Of a DNA stretch of 64,000 nt, positions 32,375 through 40,871 are shown one piece after another (position 1 is the first letter of the stretch; the number at the start of each line of letters is the position of its first letter). Below the pieces are notes generated by a model. That model was not told the DNA's origin. It ran no database searches and saw only the letters and a program-made list of their open reading frames with translations. Origin of the DNA: Tessaracoccus caeni. Lineage in GTDB: Bacteria; Actinomycetota; Actinomycetes; Propionibacteriales; Propionibacteriaceae. The stretch lies in contig NZ_JARGDO010000010.1 in assembly GCF_029211185.1 (NCBI RefSeq), positions 62,001-126,000 on the forward strand. Reading direction: 5' to 3'. The position numbers were made by a program, and so were the translations under genes.

Positions 32375-33436
32375 CTACGCCCGGACGATCATGAGCTCGT
32401 CCCAATGCGTTGTCGCCCTGGGCGTCAGCAGTCCACGCTTCATCTGCCAGGCCGGGCCGGGCCGGAGACCGCCATAGCCGAGCCCGAGCACCTCTCGGCC
32501 GGCCTTCTTCTGCACCGCGTCCACGAGCGGCGCGATACTCGCATCCTCGTGGATGTGCCTGAACAGCTCGAGGGCCTGGTGCGCCTCAGCCGCGTGCAGA
32601 TCCGTAAGCAGCAGCCCGGCCCGCGCATACCGCGTTCCCTCCTGAATCTGCGGGAGCAGCAGATGTGCCGCTCGCGTCAGCATGACCGGATCTGCCGTCG
32701 GATAGGGGAGCGGCACCCGGACAGCCGGATAGTGCTGCTGCTCGTGCCAGTGACTCGTGCCGGCGAACGCCTGCACCGACTTCGCCACCTGGCAGTGCTT
32801 CACCAGGCGCGCCGCGGCCTGCTGCGCATAGATCGAGAGTGCCTGCCGCATCCCCTCGATCGTGGTCACCTTCTCTGAGAAGGAACGCGACACGATCACC
32901 TCGTCTTTCTTCCCCGTGCGATCCTCCTCCGGGCCGATGCACGCGACCCCGCGCAGCTCGAGCGCGGTGCGCATGACGACCACGGAAAAGCAGCGTCGGA
33001 TCTGCGCAGGATCCGCGGTGGCGAGATCCCACACGGAGGTGATGCCGTACCCTGCGAGCCGCCGCTCGAGGCGCCGCGCGATCCCCCAGACCTCCGAGAC
33101 CGGCAGTCGGCGCATCAGCTGCTCGCGCCACGCCTCCCGCGTCGCCGGCCACACGCACACCCCTTCGAAGACCGGGATCTTCTTGGCCGCGCGGTTCGCG
33201 AGCTTCGCGAGGGTGCGGGTCGGCGCGATCCCGACGCAGACGGGCACGCCGACGAGCCGGCGCACCTCGTCTCTGATTGTGCGCCCGAGCACCGACATGG
33301 CCTCGGGATCGGCCGAAGTCCGACGATCCACCGCGGCGAACGCCTCGTCGATCGAATACACGTCGAGCTCGTGCGTGAAGCGCTCGAGCACCTCTACTGG
33401 TAGGTCCGATTGTTGAAGAGTGCACTTTTCATGCAC
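32375..33436 (-). pseudogene. Y-family DNA polymerase (UmuC-like), 5'-truncated
   Basis: The frame gives 353 codons, but homology starts only near codon 14 (VEVLERFTHELDVYSIDEAF). The palm motif YSIDEAF is present; the first 70-80 residues, with the catalytic Asp of the DxxxFY motif, are gone, so polymerase activity is not expected. Finger, little-finger and C-terminal parts follow in order and look intact (GIAPTRTLAKLANRAAK; SRSFSEKVTT). The break at about 33400-33440 is where the arsenic/cadmium cassette begins, so insertion or recombination cut the gene. Confidence 0.85.
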
Positions 33437-33451
33437 TGTTCGTCGATGATG
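33419..33451. other. Junction sequence at left end of the As/Cd cassette
   Basis: An inverted repeat AGTGCA-N7-TGCACT (33419-33437) is followed by GTCGATGATG (33442-33451). The strings CATGCACTG and GTCGATGATG both occur again in the cmtR promoter region (40634-40642 and 40669-40678). This suggests that the left end of the cassette derives from, or recombined with, a cmtR/cadC promoter. Confidence 0.5.
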
Positions 33452-33565
33452 CGGAGGTCACGCGCGAAGGGCGTTGGCAGCCCTGCCTGAGCACGGTAGG
33501 TGAACATCCGGTGACAAAGCCGGCATGGGCTCGCGAACTGATTCGATAGATGTCAATATAGAAGT

Positions 33566-34540
33566 ATGTCGAATCAAGAAGTCGAACTGGTCATCGTCGG
33601 GTCCGGTCCCGCCGGATACACCGCGGCGGTCTACGCGGCCCGCGCGGGTCTTGCGCCGAACGTGATCGCGGGCTCGGTCACCGCGGGCGGTGCGCTGATG
33701 ACGACGACCGAGGTGGAGAACTTCCCCGGCTTCGTCGATGGCGTGCAGGGGCCGGAGCTGATGGAGTCGATGCGGGCGCAGGCTGAGCGGTTCGGCGCTC
33801 GGATCGTCTACGACGACGCGATTCGCCTCGAGCTCGACGGCGACGTGAAGACCCTCGAGACGGGTGCCGGGATGACGTACCGGGCGCGGGCGGTGATCCT
33901 GACGATGGGTTCCGCGTACCGCAAGCTCGGCCTCCCCGAGGAAGAGCGCCTGTCGGGGCACGGAGTGTCCTGGTGCGCGACCTGCGACGGGTTCTTCTTC
34001 CGCGACAAGGAGATCGCCGTGATCGGTGGCGGGGATTCCGCGATGGAGGAGGCGCTGTTCCTCACCCGGTTCGCATCGAAAGTCACCGTCGTGCACCGCC
34101 GGGACGAGTTCCGAGCGTCGAGAATCATGGCACAGCGCGTGCTGGACGATCCGAAGATCGAGGTCGCCTGGAACAGCGAGGTCGCCGCGATCCTCGGCGA
34201 CGAGCAGGTCACCGGGCTCACGCTGCGCGACACGATCACCGGGGCCGAGCGGAGGCTCGACGCGACGGGGGTGTTCGTCGCGATCGGGCACGACCCGCGC
34301 TCCGAGCTCGTGACTGGGCAGGTCGACACCGACGCGGACGGGTACGTGCGGGTCGCGCACCCGTCGACGCGGACGAATCTGGCCGGGGTGTTCGCGGCCG
34401 GGGATCTCGTCGACCACACGTATCGGCAGGCGATCACCGCCGCGGGCACCGGCTGCGCGGCCGCGCAGGACGCCCAGCACTACCTGTCGCACCTCGCACC
34501 CGCCACCGTTTCCGAGCCTGTTCTGGAGGTCTCCGTATGA
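33566..34540 (+). CDS. trxB: Thioredoxin reductase
   Basis: A 324-residue flavoprotein: FAD motif [10 protein letters not shown] (12-21), active site CATC (137-140), NADPH motif [10 protein letters not shown] (about 156-165) and the C-terminal [10 protein letters not shown]. It recycles the thioredoxin encoded next (ATGA overlap) for arsenate reduction. An A/T-rich stretch with TTCGA/TCGAA ends (33542-33573) covers its start and may be the ArsR site. Confidence 0.93.
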   Translation: MSNQEVELVIVGSGPAGYTAAVYAARAGLAPNVIAGSVTAGGALMTTTEVENFPGFVDGVQGPELMESMRAQAERFGARIVYDDAIRLELDGDVKTLETGAGMTYRARAVILTMGSAYRKLGLPEEERLSGHGVSWCATCDGFFFRDKEIAVIGGGDSAMEEALFLTRFASKVTVVHRRDEFRASRIMAQRVLDDPKIEVAWNSEVAAILGDEQVTGLTLRDTITGAERRLDATGVFVAIGHDPRSELVTGQVDTDADGYVRVAHPSTRTNLAGVFAAGDLVDHTYRQAITAAGTGCAAAQDAQHYLSHLAPATVSEPVLEVSV

Positions 34541-34863
34541 GCACCGTCACCCCCGTCACCGACGCCACCTTCCAGGCCGAGGTGCTCGAGTCCGAGCTGC
34601 CCGTCGTGGTCGACATCTGGGCGACCTGGTGCGGCCCGTGCAGGGCGATCGCCCCGATCCTGGACCAGCTCGCCGGCGAGTACGAGGGCCGGGTGAAGAT
34701 CGTGAAGATCGACGCCGACCAGAACCCCGAGACCGTGACCGCGGCCGGCGTGACCTCGATCCCGACCCTCGGCTTCTACCGGAACGGGGAACGTGTCGAC
34801 GTGCTGATCGGCGCGCACCCGAAACCCGTCTACATCGCGAAGATCGAGGAGCTGCTCGCATGA
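34537..34863 (+). CDS. trxA: Thioredoxin
   Basis: A 108-residue protein with WCGPC (Cys32 and Cys35) and the cis-proline SIPT. Overlaps trxB and acr3 by 4 bases each. Reduces the ArsC enzymes encoded in the same operon, or other thiols hit by arsenite. Confidence 0.93.
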   Translation: MSTVTPVTDATFQAEVLESELPVVVDIWATWCGPCRAIAPILDQLAGEYEGRVKIVKIDADQNPETVTAAGVTSIPTLGFYRNGERVDVLIGAHPKPVYIAKIEELLA

Positions 34864-35948
34864 CCAACACCCTGACCCGCACCACCCCGAAACGGCTCTC
34901 CACCCTCGACAAGTGGCTGCCGCTGTGGATCGGCCTCGCGATGGTCGCAGGGCTCCTGCTCGGCCGGTTCGTGCCGGCGCTCTCCGACGCGCTCTCGGCG
35001 ATGGAGATCGGCGGGATCTCGATACCGATCGGGCTGGGCCTGCTGGTGATGATGTACCCGGTGCTCGCGAAGGTTCGCTACGACAAGGTCGCCGCCGTCA
35101 CCGGAGACAAGAAGCTCCTGGTCTCCTCGCTCGTGCTGAACTGGCTCGTCGGCCCTGCGGTCATGTTCGCTCTCGCGTGGATCTTCCTGCCCGATCTGCC
35201 CGAGTACCGCACCGGCCTGATCATCGTGGGTCTCGCCCGCTGCATCGCCATGGTGGTCATCTGGAACGATCTCGCGTGCGGTGACCGTGAGGCGACTGCG
35301 GTGCTGGTCGCGATCAACTCGGTGTTCCAAGTCGTCATGTTCTCAGTGCTGGGCTGGTTCTACCTGACCTTGCTGCCGGGCTGGCTGGGGCTGGATACAC
35401 AAGGGCTGGAGATTTCGGTCTGGCAGATCGCATTGAACGTGCTCGTGTTCCTCGGCATCCCGCTCATCGCGGGCTTCGCCTCCCGCTTCATCGGCGAGAA
35501 GCGCAAGGGGCGCGACTGGTACGAAGAGAAGTTCCTCCCGAAGATCGGCCCATGGGCGCTCTACGGGCTGCTGTTCACGATCGTGCTGCTGTTCGCACTG
35601 CAGGGCAACGCGGTGCTGGCGAAGCCTCTCGACGTGGCGCGCATCGCGCTGCCGCTGCTGGTCTACTTCGGCCTGATGTGGTTCGCGGGGCTGCTGCTCG
35701 GCAAGGGCATCGGCCTCGGCTACGCGCGGTCGACGACGCTGGCGTTCACCGCGGCGGGCAACAACTTCGAGCTCGCGATCGCCGTCGCCATCGGGACCTT
35801 CGGGGCCGCCTCCGGCCAGGCGCTGGCCGGCGTCGTGGGTCCGCTCATCGAGGTCCCTGTGCTCGTCGGCCTCGTCTACGTCTCCCTCTGGGCCGCCAGA
35901 GCCTGGTTCCGCACGGATCCGTATACCGCTGAATCGAGGACGTCATGA
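34860..35948 (+). CDS. acr3: Arsenite efflux permease ACR3
   Basis: A 362-residue protein with ten helices. The conserved Cys/Glu motif regions ARCIAMVVIWNDLACGD and AAGNNFELAIAVAIG are present. It exports As(III) (and often Sb(III)) by the membrane potential or proton gradient. It overlaps trxA and the regulator fusion gene, so the whole ars operon is coupled. Confidence 0.95.
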   Translation: MTNTLTRTTPKRLSTLDKWLPLWIGLAMVAGLLLGRFVPALSDALSAMEIGGISIPIGLGLLVMMYPVLAKVRYDKVAAVTGDKKLLVSSLVLNWLVGPAVMFALAWIFLPDLPEYRTGLIIVGLARCIAMVVIWNDLACGDREATAVLVAINSVFQVVMFSVLGWFYLTLLPGWLGLDTQGLEISVWQIALNVLVFLGIPLIAGFASRFIGEKRKGRDWYEEKFLPKIGPWALYGLLFTIVLLFALQGNAVLAKPLDVARIALPLLVYFGLMWFAGLLLGKGIGLGYARSTTLAFTAAGNNFELAIAVAIGTFGAASGQALAGVVGPLIEVPVLVGLVYVSLWAARAWFRTDPYTAESRTS

Positions 35949-36949
35949 CCGACGCTGCCACCATCCCCGACGCCGAGGCATGCTCGCCGTCGACGACCCA
36001 CGCAATCGGCGCGGAGGCGGCGAGCACGGTCGCCAGTGCTCTGAAGGCGCTGGCGGACCCGCTGCGGCTGCGGATGCTCTCCGCGATCGCGGCCGACCCG
36101 CGCGGCGAGTCCTGCGTGTGCGACCTCGCCGAGCTGGCAGAGGTCTCCCAGCCGACGGTCTCGCACCACCTGAAGGTGCTCAAGGAGACCGGGATGCTGG
36201 CCTCCGAGCGGCGCGGCACCTGGGTCTGGTACCGCATCGCGCCGGGCAAGCAGCGCGCCGTCGCGTCCCTCCTCGACGCGTTCGCTCCCGCCGCGGCCGT
36301 CACCGACGAACCCGAAGACGCCGCAGCACGGGCCGAGGCCCTGCAGCAGATGGACGCCCGCGTGACCCGCCTCGCCGAAGAGCTCGCGGACGAGCTCACC
36401 GGGCTGAACCGGGACCTCGTGATCGCGATCGTGCGCGAGTCCTACGCCGGCCTGGTGCGTTCAGCGAAGCTGACGGCGCACATGATCCCGCTGACCGAAC
36501 GGTTCGCCCGGCAGCGCCTCGCCGACCTGGCCAGGGACCGCTCGGCCGGGGTGCCGCAGGTGCTGTTTGTGTGCGTGCAGAACGCGGGCCGCTCCCAGCT
36601 CGCCGCCGCGATCGTCAACCAGCTCGCAGGCGGTGCCGTGATCGCCCGCTCAGCAGGCTCCGCCCCTGCCTCGGACATGCACCCGCACGTGCGCTCCCTG
36701 CTCACGGAGATCGAGGGCGAGCAGGAAGCCGAGACGGCGTTCCCGAAGCCGCTCACCGACGACGCCGTGCGCGCGGCCGACGTGGTGGTCACCATGGGCT
36801 GCGGCGACGTCTGCCCGATCATCCCCGGCGTCCGCTACGAGGACTGGGCCGTGGGCGACCCGGCTCTCGCTTCCCCGGACGGGGTCGACGCGATCCGCCA
36901 CGATATCGAGGGCCGCGTCCGCGAGCTCCTCGCCACGCTCACCGACTGA
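35945..36949 (+). CDS. ArsR regulator fused to ArsC arsenate reductase
   Basis: A 334-residue three-part protein. Residues 25-115 are an ArsR winged helix with the As(III) site CVCDL (Cys57 and Cys59). Residues 125-200 are a three-helix part (LTGLNRDLVIAIVRESYAGL) like the N-terminal piece of some actinobacterial arsenate reductases. Residues 204-334 are a low-molecular-weight phosphatase-type ArsC with the CX5R loop VCVQNAGRSQ (Cys210 to Arg216). One chain thus senses arsenite and makes it. Such fusions are known in Actinobacteria; the coupling of the two roles is inference. Confidence 0.92.
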   Translation: MTDAATIPDAEACSPSTTHAIGAEAASTVASALKALADPLRLRMLSAIAADPRGESCVCDLAELAEVSQPTVSHHLKVLKETGMLASERRGTWVWYRIAPGKQRAVASLLDAFAPAAAVTDEPEDAAARAEALQQMDARVTRLAEELADELTGLNRDLVIAIVRESYAGLVRSAKLTAHMIPLTERFARQRLADLARDRSAGVPQVLFVCVQNAGRSQLAAAIVNQLAGGAVIARSAGSAPASDMHPHVRSLLTEIEGEQEAETAFPKPLTDDAVRAADVVVTMGCGDVCPIIPGVRYEDWAVGDPALASPDGVDAIRHDIEGRVRELLATLTD

Positions 36950-36965
36950 ACGAAAGCGAACAACA

Positions 36966-37370
36966 ATGACTGACCAGAAGCCTTCCGTCCTCTTCGTCTG
37001 CGTCCACAACGCCGGGCGCTCCCAGATGGCCGCCGGCTGGCTCCGCGAGCTCGCAGGCGACCGCGTCGAGGTCCGCTCCGCCGGATCCATACCCGCCGAC
37101 CAGATCAACTCCGTCGCCGTCGAGGCGATGCGCGAAGTCGGCATCGACATCACCGCCGAACAGCCGAAAGTGCTCACCACCGAAGCGGTGCAGGACTCCG
37201 ACGTGGTGATCACCATGGGCTGCGGCGACGCGTGCCCGTTCTTCCCCGGCAAGCGCTACGAGGACTGGAAGCTCGACGACCCGGCCGGACAGGGCATCGA
37301 TGCCGTGCGCCCGATCCGGGACGAGATCAAAGGTCGCGTCGAAACGCTGCTGGCGGAACTGCTCGTCTGA
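36966..37370 (+). CDS. arsC: Arsenate reductase (ArsC, low-molecular-weight phosphatase type)
   Basis: A 134-residue protein; CX5R loop VCVHNAGRSQ (Cys12 to Arg18), MGCGDACPFFPG and DPAGQ motifs. Probably arsenate-mycothiol transferase or thioredoxin-linked; the trx genes in the operon favour the latter, the host group the former. Starts 16 bases after the fusion gene. Closes the ars operon. Confidence 0.93.
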   Translation: MTDQKPSVLFVCVHNAGRSQMAAGWLRELAGDRVEVRSAGSIPADQINSVAVEAMREVGIDITAEQPKVLTTEAVQDSDVVITMGCGDACPFFPGKRYEDWKLDDPAGQGIDAVRPIRDEIKGRVETLLAELLV

Positions 37371-37395
37371 GGGACTGCGAGGGACTGCGAGCACG

Positions 37396-37427
37396 GGAGG
37401 GGCAGCGGCCAATGGCCCTGCCTCTCC
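37396..37427. terminator. Hairpin between convergent ars and cad operons
   Basis: The arms GGAGGGGCAG and CTGCCTCTCC (one mismatch) have a 12-base loop. It lies between the two convergent operons and can serve both. There is no T-run. Just upstream a GAGGGACTGC decamer is repeated twice (37370-37390). Confidence 0.45.
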
Positions 37428-37516
37428 GCTGTGTTTCCGGGTTTCCTGGTCCCTGCGGCGAACACCGATGTGCCGTGAGGCGTGCGCCATCGATCGCGCT
37501 ACAGCCCGTTCTTGCT

Positions 37517-37825
37517 CTACCGGGACGCGCCTCGCAGCGCTGCTTCGATCTGCTCCTGCGTAGGCGCTCCGGCGAACCCGTTCCTCGTCGCATAGACGCG
37601 GCACGCGAGCGAGCGGACCGGTGCTGTCGGGAACAGGTCGACGCCGTCGACGAGGATCGTGGGCGAGCCTCCGAACCGGGTGCTTACCGCCTCGGCCTCG
37701 GTCCGGATCGTGACCAGCTCGACAGGCACGGCCCTGAATCCAAGAGCGTCCAGTGCTGCGCGCGCGTTGGCTTCGGCCACGTCCGTGTTCGGGCAACCGA
37801 CAATGTGCAGCAGCTCGACCTTCAT
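37517..37825 (-). CDS. Thioredoxin-like small protein of the cad operon
   Basis: A 102-residue protein; the ATG at 37825 overlaps the lspA stop (ATGA). HIVGCPNTDVAEANARAALDAL at the start and FGGSPTILVDGVDLF in the middle are the pattern of small thioredoxin/glutaredoxin-fold proteins with a single CP motif, sometimes annotated as alkylmercury-lyase-like. It may carry thiol-bound metal or act as a reductase. Its function in cadmium resistance is not established. Confidence 0.65.
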   Translation of the reverse strand: MKVELLHIVGCPNTDVAEANARAALDALGFRAVPVELVTIRTEAEAVSTRFGGSPTILVDGVDLFPTAPVRSLACRVYATRNGFAGAPTQEQIEAALRGASR

Positions 37826-38376
37826 GCGGCATCCTCGAATCGCGCGTCGTTCGACGCCCGGTCCGGGCCTGGCGGGAGAAGGATCAGGCAGAGCAGGCCG
37901 ACACCGGCGACGACGAAGACATCGGCGACGTTCCCGACGAACAGGTCGCCGTAGGCGAGGAAGTCCGTGACCTGCCCCTGTCCGAAGGAGGGCGGGTTCA
38001 GGAGCCGGTCGACGAGGTTGCCGACCGCGCCGCCGAGGACCAGGCCCAACGCGGCACCCCACCGCGCGCCACGCAGCCGCACAGCGAACACAACTACCGC
38101 GATGCTGGCGAGGAGGCCGACGAGGGTGAAGATCCAGGTGGACCCGGAGCCGAGCGAGAACGCGGCTCCGGGGTTGTAGACCAGGGACAGGCCGAACAGG
38201 TCGCCGACCAGCGGGATCCGCTCGCCCTGCGTCAGCTGCGCTACGGCGAGGGCTTTCGAGCCCTGGTCTACGACGAGGGCGAGCACGGCGACGACGAGCG
38301 TGAGGCCGAGCGCCCGCCTGCTCCTCGTGGATGCTCCGCCCGTCGACTCGACGACAACGGCGTCCTGCGGGGTCAC
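37822..38376 (-). CDS. lspA: Lipoprotein signal peptidase LspA, copy 2 (metal operon)
   Basis: A 184-residue protein. The GTG at 38376 overlaps the cadA stop (GTGA). Four helices; catalytic Asp123 (VGNLVDRL) and Asp152 (VGNVADVF); YNPGAAFS motif. Extra lspA genes next to Cd/Zn ATPase genes are known on mobile metal-resistance elements. The link is unexplained; a Cd-sensitive step in lipoprotein export or a hidden lipoprotein partner are possible reasons. Confidence 0.92.
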   Translation of the reverse strand: MTPQDAVVVESTGGASTRSRRALGLTLVVAVLALVVDQGSKALAVAQLTQGERIPLVGDLFGLSLVYNPGAAFSLGSGSTWIFTLVGLLASIAVVVFAVRLRGARWGAALGLVLGGAVGNLVDRLLNPPSFGQGQVTDFLAYGDLFVGNVADVFVVAGVGLLCLILLPPGPDRASNDARFEDAA

Positions 38377-40280
38377 GCGGCGCTCTTCCGAGTTCGGGCT
38401 GCGCGCAGGCCGTTGAGGATCACGATGACCTCTGCGATCTCGTGCACGAGCACCACCGCGGCGAGACCCAGGACACCGAACAGTGCCAACGGGAGCAGTG
38501 CGGTGATGATCAGCAGCGACAGGATGATGTTCTGGTTGATGATGTGCCGTCCCCGACGGGCGTGATCGAACGCACGCGGCAGCAGTCTCAGGTCGTGGCC
38601 GGTGAACGCGACGTCGGCCGACTCGATCGCCGCATCCGAACCCGACGCGCCCATCGCGATGCCGATGTCCGCGGCGGCGAGGGCGGGAGCGTCGTTGATG
38701 CCGTCGCCGATCATCGCCACAGGCCCCTTCTCGCCGAGTTCTGCGATCGCGGCGGCCTTGTCCTCCGGGCGCAGCTCGGCACGCACGTCGCCGATCCCGG
38801 CTTGGGCGGCGAGGGCGCGGGCGGTGCGAGCGTTGTCGCCGGTGAGCATGGTGACCCCGACGCCCTGTGCAGCGAGGGTGCGGACGACCTCGGGGACCTC
38901 GGGGCGCAGCTCGTCGCGGACGCCAATCGCGGCGACCGGCGTGCTGTCGCGGTGGACGATGACGACCGTCATGCCCTGCTCCTCCAGGCCCGCGACCCGG
39001 TCGTCGAGGGTCCCGGCGTCGAGCCAGCGGGGACTGCCGACCGTGATCCGCGCGCCATCGAGCTCGCCTTCGATGCCGTGCCCGGCCTGCTCGGTCACGC
39101 CCTCGGCGGCGGGAGTGCCCGGCGCAGCGGCGGTGATCGCGGCGGCGAGGGGGTGGGTGCTGTGCTGCTCCAGCGCGGCCGCCCACGCCAGCGCCTGTTC
39201 CTCGGTGATGCCGTCGGCGGTGAGGACTGCGGTGACGGCGGGCTCGTTGCGGGTCAGGGTGCCGGTCTTGTCGACGGCGACGTGGCGGATCACGCCGAAG
39301 CGCTCGAAGGCCGCGCCGGACTTGATGATCACGCCGAACTTGCTCGCCGACCCGATCGCAGCCACCACCGTCAACGGGACCGAGATCGCCAGCGCACACG
39401 GCGACGCCGCGACCAGCACGACGAGGGCGCGGGTGATCCACAGCTCCGGGTCGCCGAACAACGACCCGATCACCGCCACCAGGGCGGCGAGGATGAGCAC
39501 GCCGGGAACGAGGGGGCGGGCGATGCGGTCGGCGAGGCGAGCGCGGTCGCCCTTCTCCGCCTGAGCCTTCTCCACCAGGTCGACGATCGTGGTCAGCGAG
39601 TTGTCGGTGCCCGCCGCGGTCGTCTCGACCTCGAGCGCCCCAGCGGTGTTGATCGCGCCCGCGGAGACGGCGTCGCCGGGCTCGACCTCGACCGGAATCG
39701 ACTCCCCCGTGATCGCGGACGTATCCAGGCTAGAGCATCCCGTGCGGACGATGCCGTCGGTCGCGATCCGCTCACCCGGCCGCACCAGCATCAGCTGACC
39801 GACAGCCAGGTCCTTCGCCGGGACCTCGACCGATGCTCCGTCGCGGCGGATGGTCGCGGTCTCCGGGACGAGCTTGAGCAGCGCCCGCAGCCCGCCGCGG
39901 GCACGGTCCATGGCCTTGTCCTCCAGCGCCTCAGCGATCGAGTACAGGAACGCCAGGGCGGCGGCCTCCTCGACATACCCGAGGATCACCGCGCCGACCG
40001 CGCTGATCGTCATCAGCAGGCCGATGCCGAGCTTGCCCTTGAACAGCTTCCGGATCGCGCCGGGGGTGAACGTCGACGCGCCTAGTAACAGGCCGATCCA
40101 GAACGCCACCAGCGCCGGGAACTCGAGCCCGGACCACTCCAGGACGAGGCCGATCAGGAAGGCCACGCCGGAGAAGACCGGGACCATGATCCCGCGGTCC
40201 CGCCACCAGGGGCGCTTCGCCTCCTCGGCCTCCTCGCCGACCCGGGTCTCCGGCTCGTCGCAGCCGCACGCCGCGCTCAC
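38373..40280 (-). CDS. cadA: Cadmium/zinc-type P1B-ATPase
   Basis: A 635-residue protein. The GTG at 40280 overlaps the cmtR stop (GTGA), which decides the start; the longer frame to 40691 is antisense to nothing useful and reads across cmtR. No HMA domain; a short Cys-rich head (CGCDEPE) precedes eight helices. Motifs: TGES, SPCALAISVP in helix 6 (SPC rather than CPC), Asp337 in DKTGT, HP in STHPLA, GDGINDAPALAAADIG. The SPC form fits exporters of divalent metals. The fossil ATPase at 1243-2590 is of the same type. Confidence 0.9.
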   Translation of the reverse strand: MSAACGCDEPETRVGEEAEEAKRPWWRDRGIMVPVFSGVAFLIGLVLEWSGLEFPALVAFWIGLLLGASTFTPGAIRKLFKGKLGIGLLMTISAVGAVILGYVEEAAALAFLYSIAEALEDKAMDRARGGLRALLKLVPETATIRRDGASVEVPAKDLAVGQLMLVRPGERIATDGIVRTGCSSLDTSAITGESIPVEVEPGDAVSAGAINTAGALEVETTAAGTDNSLTTIVDLVEKAQAEKGDRARLADRIARPLVPGVLILAALVAVIGSLFGDPELWITRALVVLVAASPCALAISVPLTVVAAIGSASKFGVIIKSGAAFERFGVIRHVAVDKTGTLTRNEPAVTAVLTADGITEEQALAWAAALEQHSTHPLAAAITAAAPGTPAAEGVTEQAGHGIEGELDGARITVGSPRWLDAGTLDDRVAGLEEQGMTVVIVHRDSTPVAAIGVRDELRPEVPEVVRTLAAQGVGVTMLTGDNARTARALAAQAGIGDVRAELRPEDKAAAIAELGEKGPVAMIGDGINDAPALAAADIGIAMGASGSDAAIESADVAFTGHDLRLLPRAFDHARRGRHIINQNIILSLLIITALLPLALFGVLGLAAVVLVHEIAEVIVILNGLRAARTRKSAA

Positions 40281-40636
40281 GCGCCCGCTCCCGTCCCACA
40301 GCAGCCCGGCACCGTGCACTCGGCGTCCATGCACGGCGCGTGCTCGTCCACGGCCAGCGTCACGTCCACCAGCGCCGTGAGCGCCGCCGCGAGGTGCGGG
40401 TCGGCGATCTCGTAGCGCGTCTGCCGACCCTCGGGCTCGGCGACTACGATCCCGCAGTCGCGAAGACAGGTCAGATGGTTCGACACGTTGGAGCGCGTCA
40501 GCTCCAACTCGCGCGAGAGCACGGCCGGGTAGCTCGGGCCGTCCAGCAGGGTCATCAGGATCCGGGAGCGCGTCGGGTCCGCCATGGCCCGGCCCAGCCG
40601 GTTCATGACGTCGAGACGCGAAGCAATAGTCAGCAT
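40277..40636 (-). CDS. cmtR: CmtR-type ArsR-family Cd/Pb sensor
   Basis: A 119-residue protein closely following Mycobacterium tuberculosis CmtR: RLGRAMADPTRSRILMTLLDG, ELTRSNVSNHLTCLRDCGIVVAE, VDVTLAVDEHAPCM. The CLRDC pair (Cys57/Cys61 type) and the C-terminal Cys form the known Cd/Pb site. First gene of the cmtR-cadA-lspA-thioredoxin-like operon. Confidence 0.92.
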   Translation of the reverse strand: MLTIASRLDVMNRLGRAMADPTRSRILMTLLDGPSYPAVLSRELELTRSNVSNHLTCLRDCGIVVAEPEGRQTRYEIADPHLAAALTALVDVTLAVDEHAPCMDAECTVPGCCGTGAGA

Positions 40637-40667
40637 GCACTGAACTATACAGCAAGCACTGAACTAT
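40637..40667. promoter_or_regulatory. Direct-repeat operator of cmtR
   Basis: The 12-mer GCACTGAACTAT occurs at 40637-40648 and again at 40656-40667, that is 19 bases apart or nearly two helix turns. The first copy touches the cmtR start codon. The pair is a good candidate for the CmtR binding site and overlaps the promoter. Confidence 0.6.
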
Positions 40668-40871
40668 TGTCGATGATGGCGAACCATGCACCCGCGACCC
40701 AGCAGCGGCACTCCCGCCCCCGCGGAGCCCTCACGACACCCGCACCGGCGGGCGCGGTACAGTCGCAGAGGAGGCAGTTCCTCGAACATCCACCCGCACC
40801 CACACCAAAACGACGGCACGGGCGGAAGTTCCCGCCAAAACCGTCAATATTCACCGGAACATCTAGGTTTT

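Noticed and set aside
37370-37390. Two GAGGGACTGC copies as a mobile-element target repeat
   Set aside because: The copies are directly adjacent and no element lies between them; a simple tandem duplication.
38373-40691. Long 772-codon start for the cadA ATPase
   Set aside because: The first 135 codons are an off-frame reading of cmtR; the GTG at 40280 overlapping the cmtR stop is the natural start.
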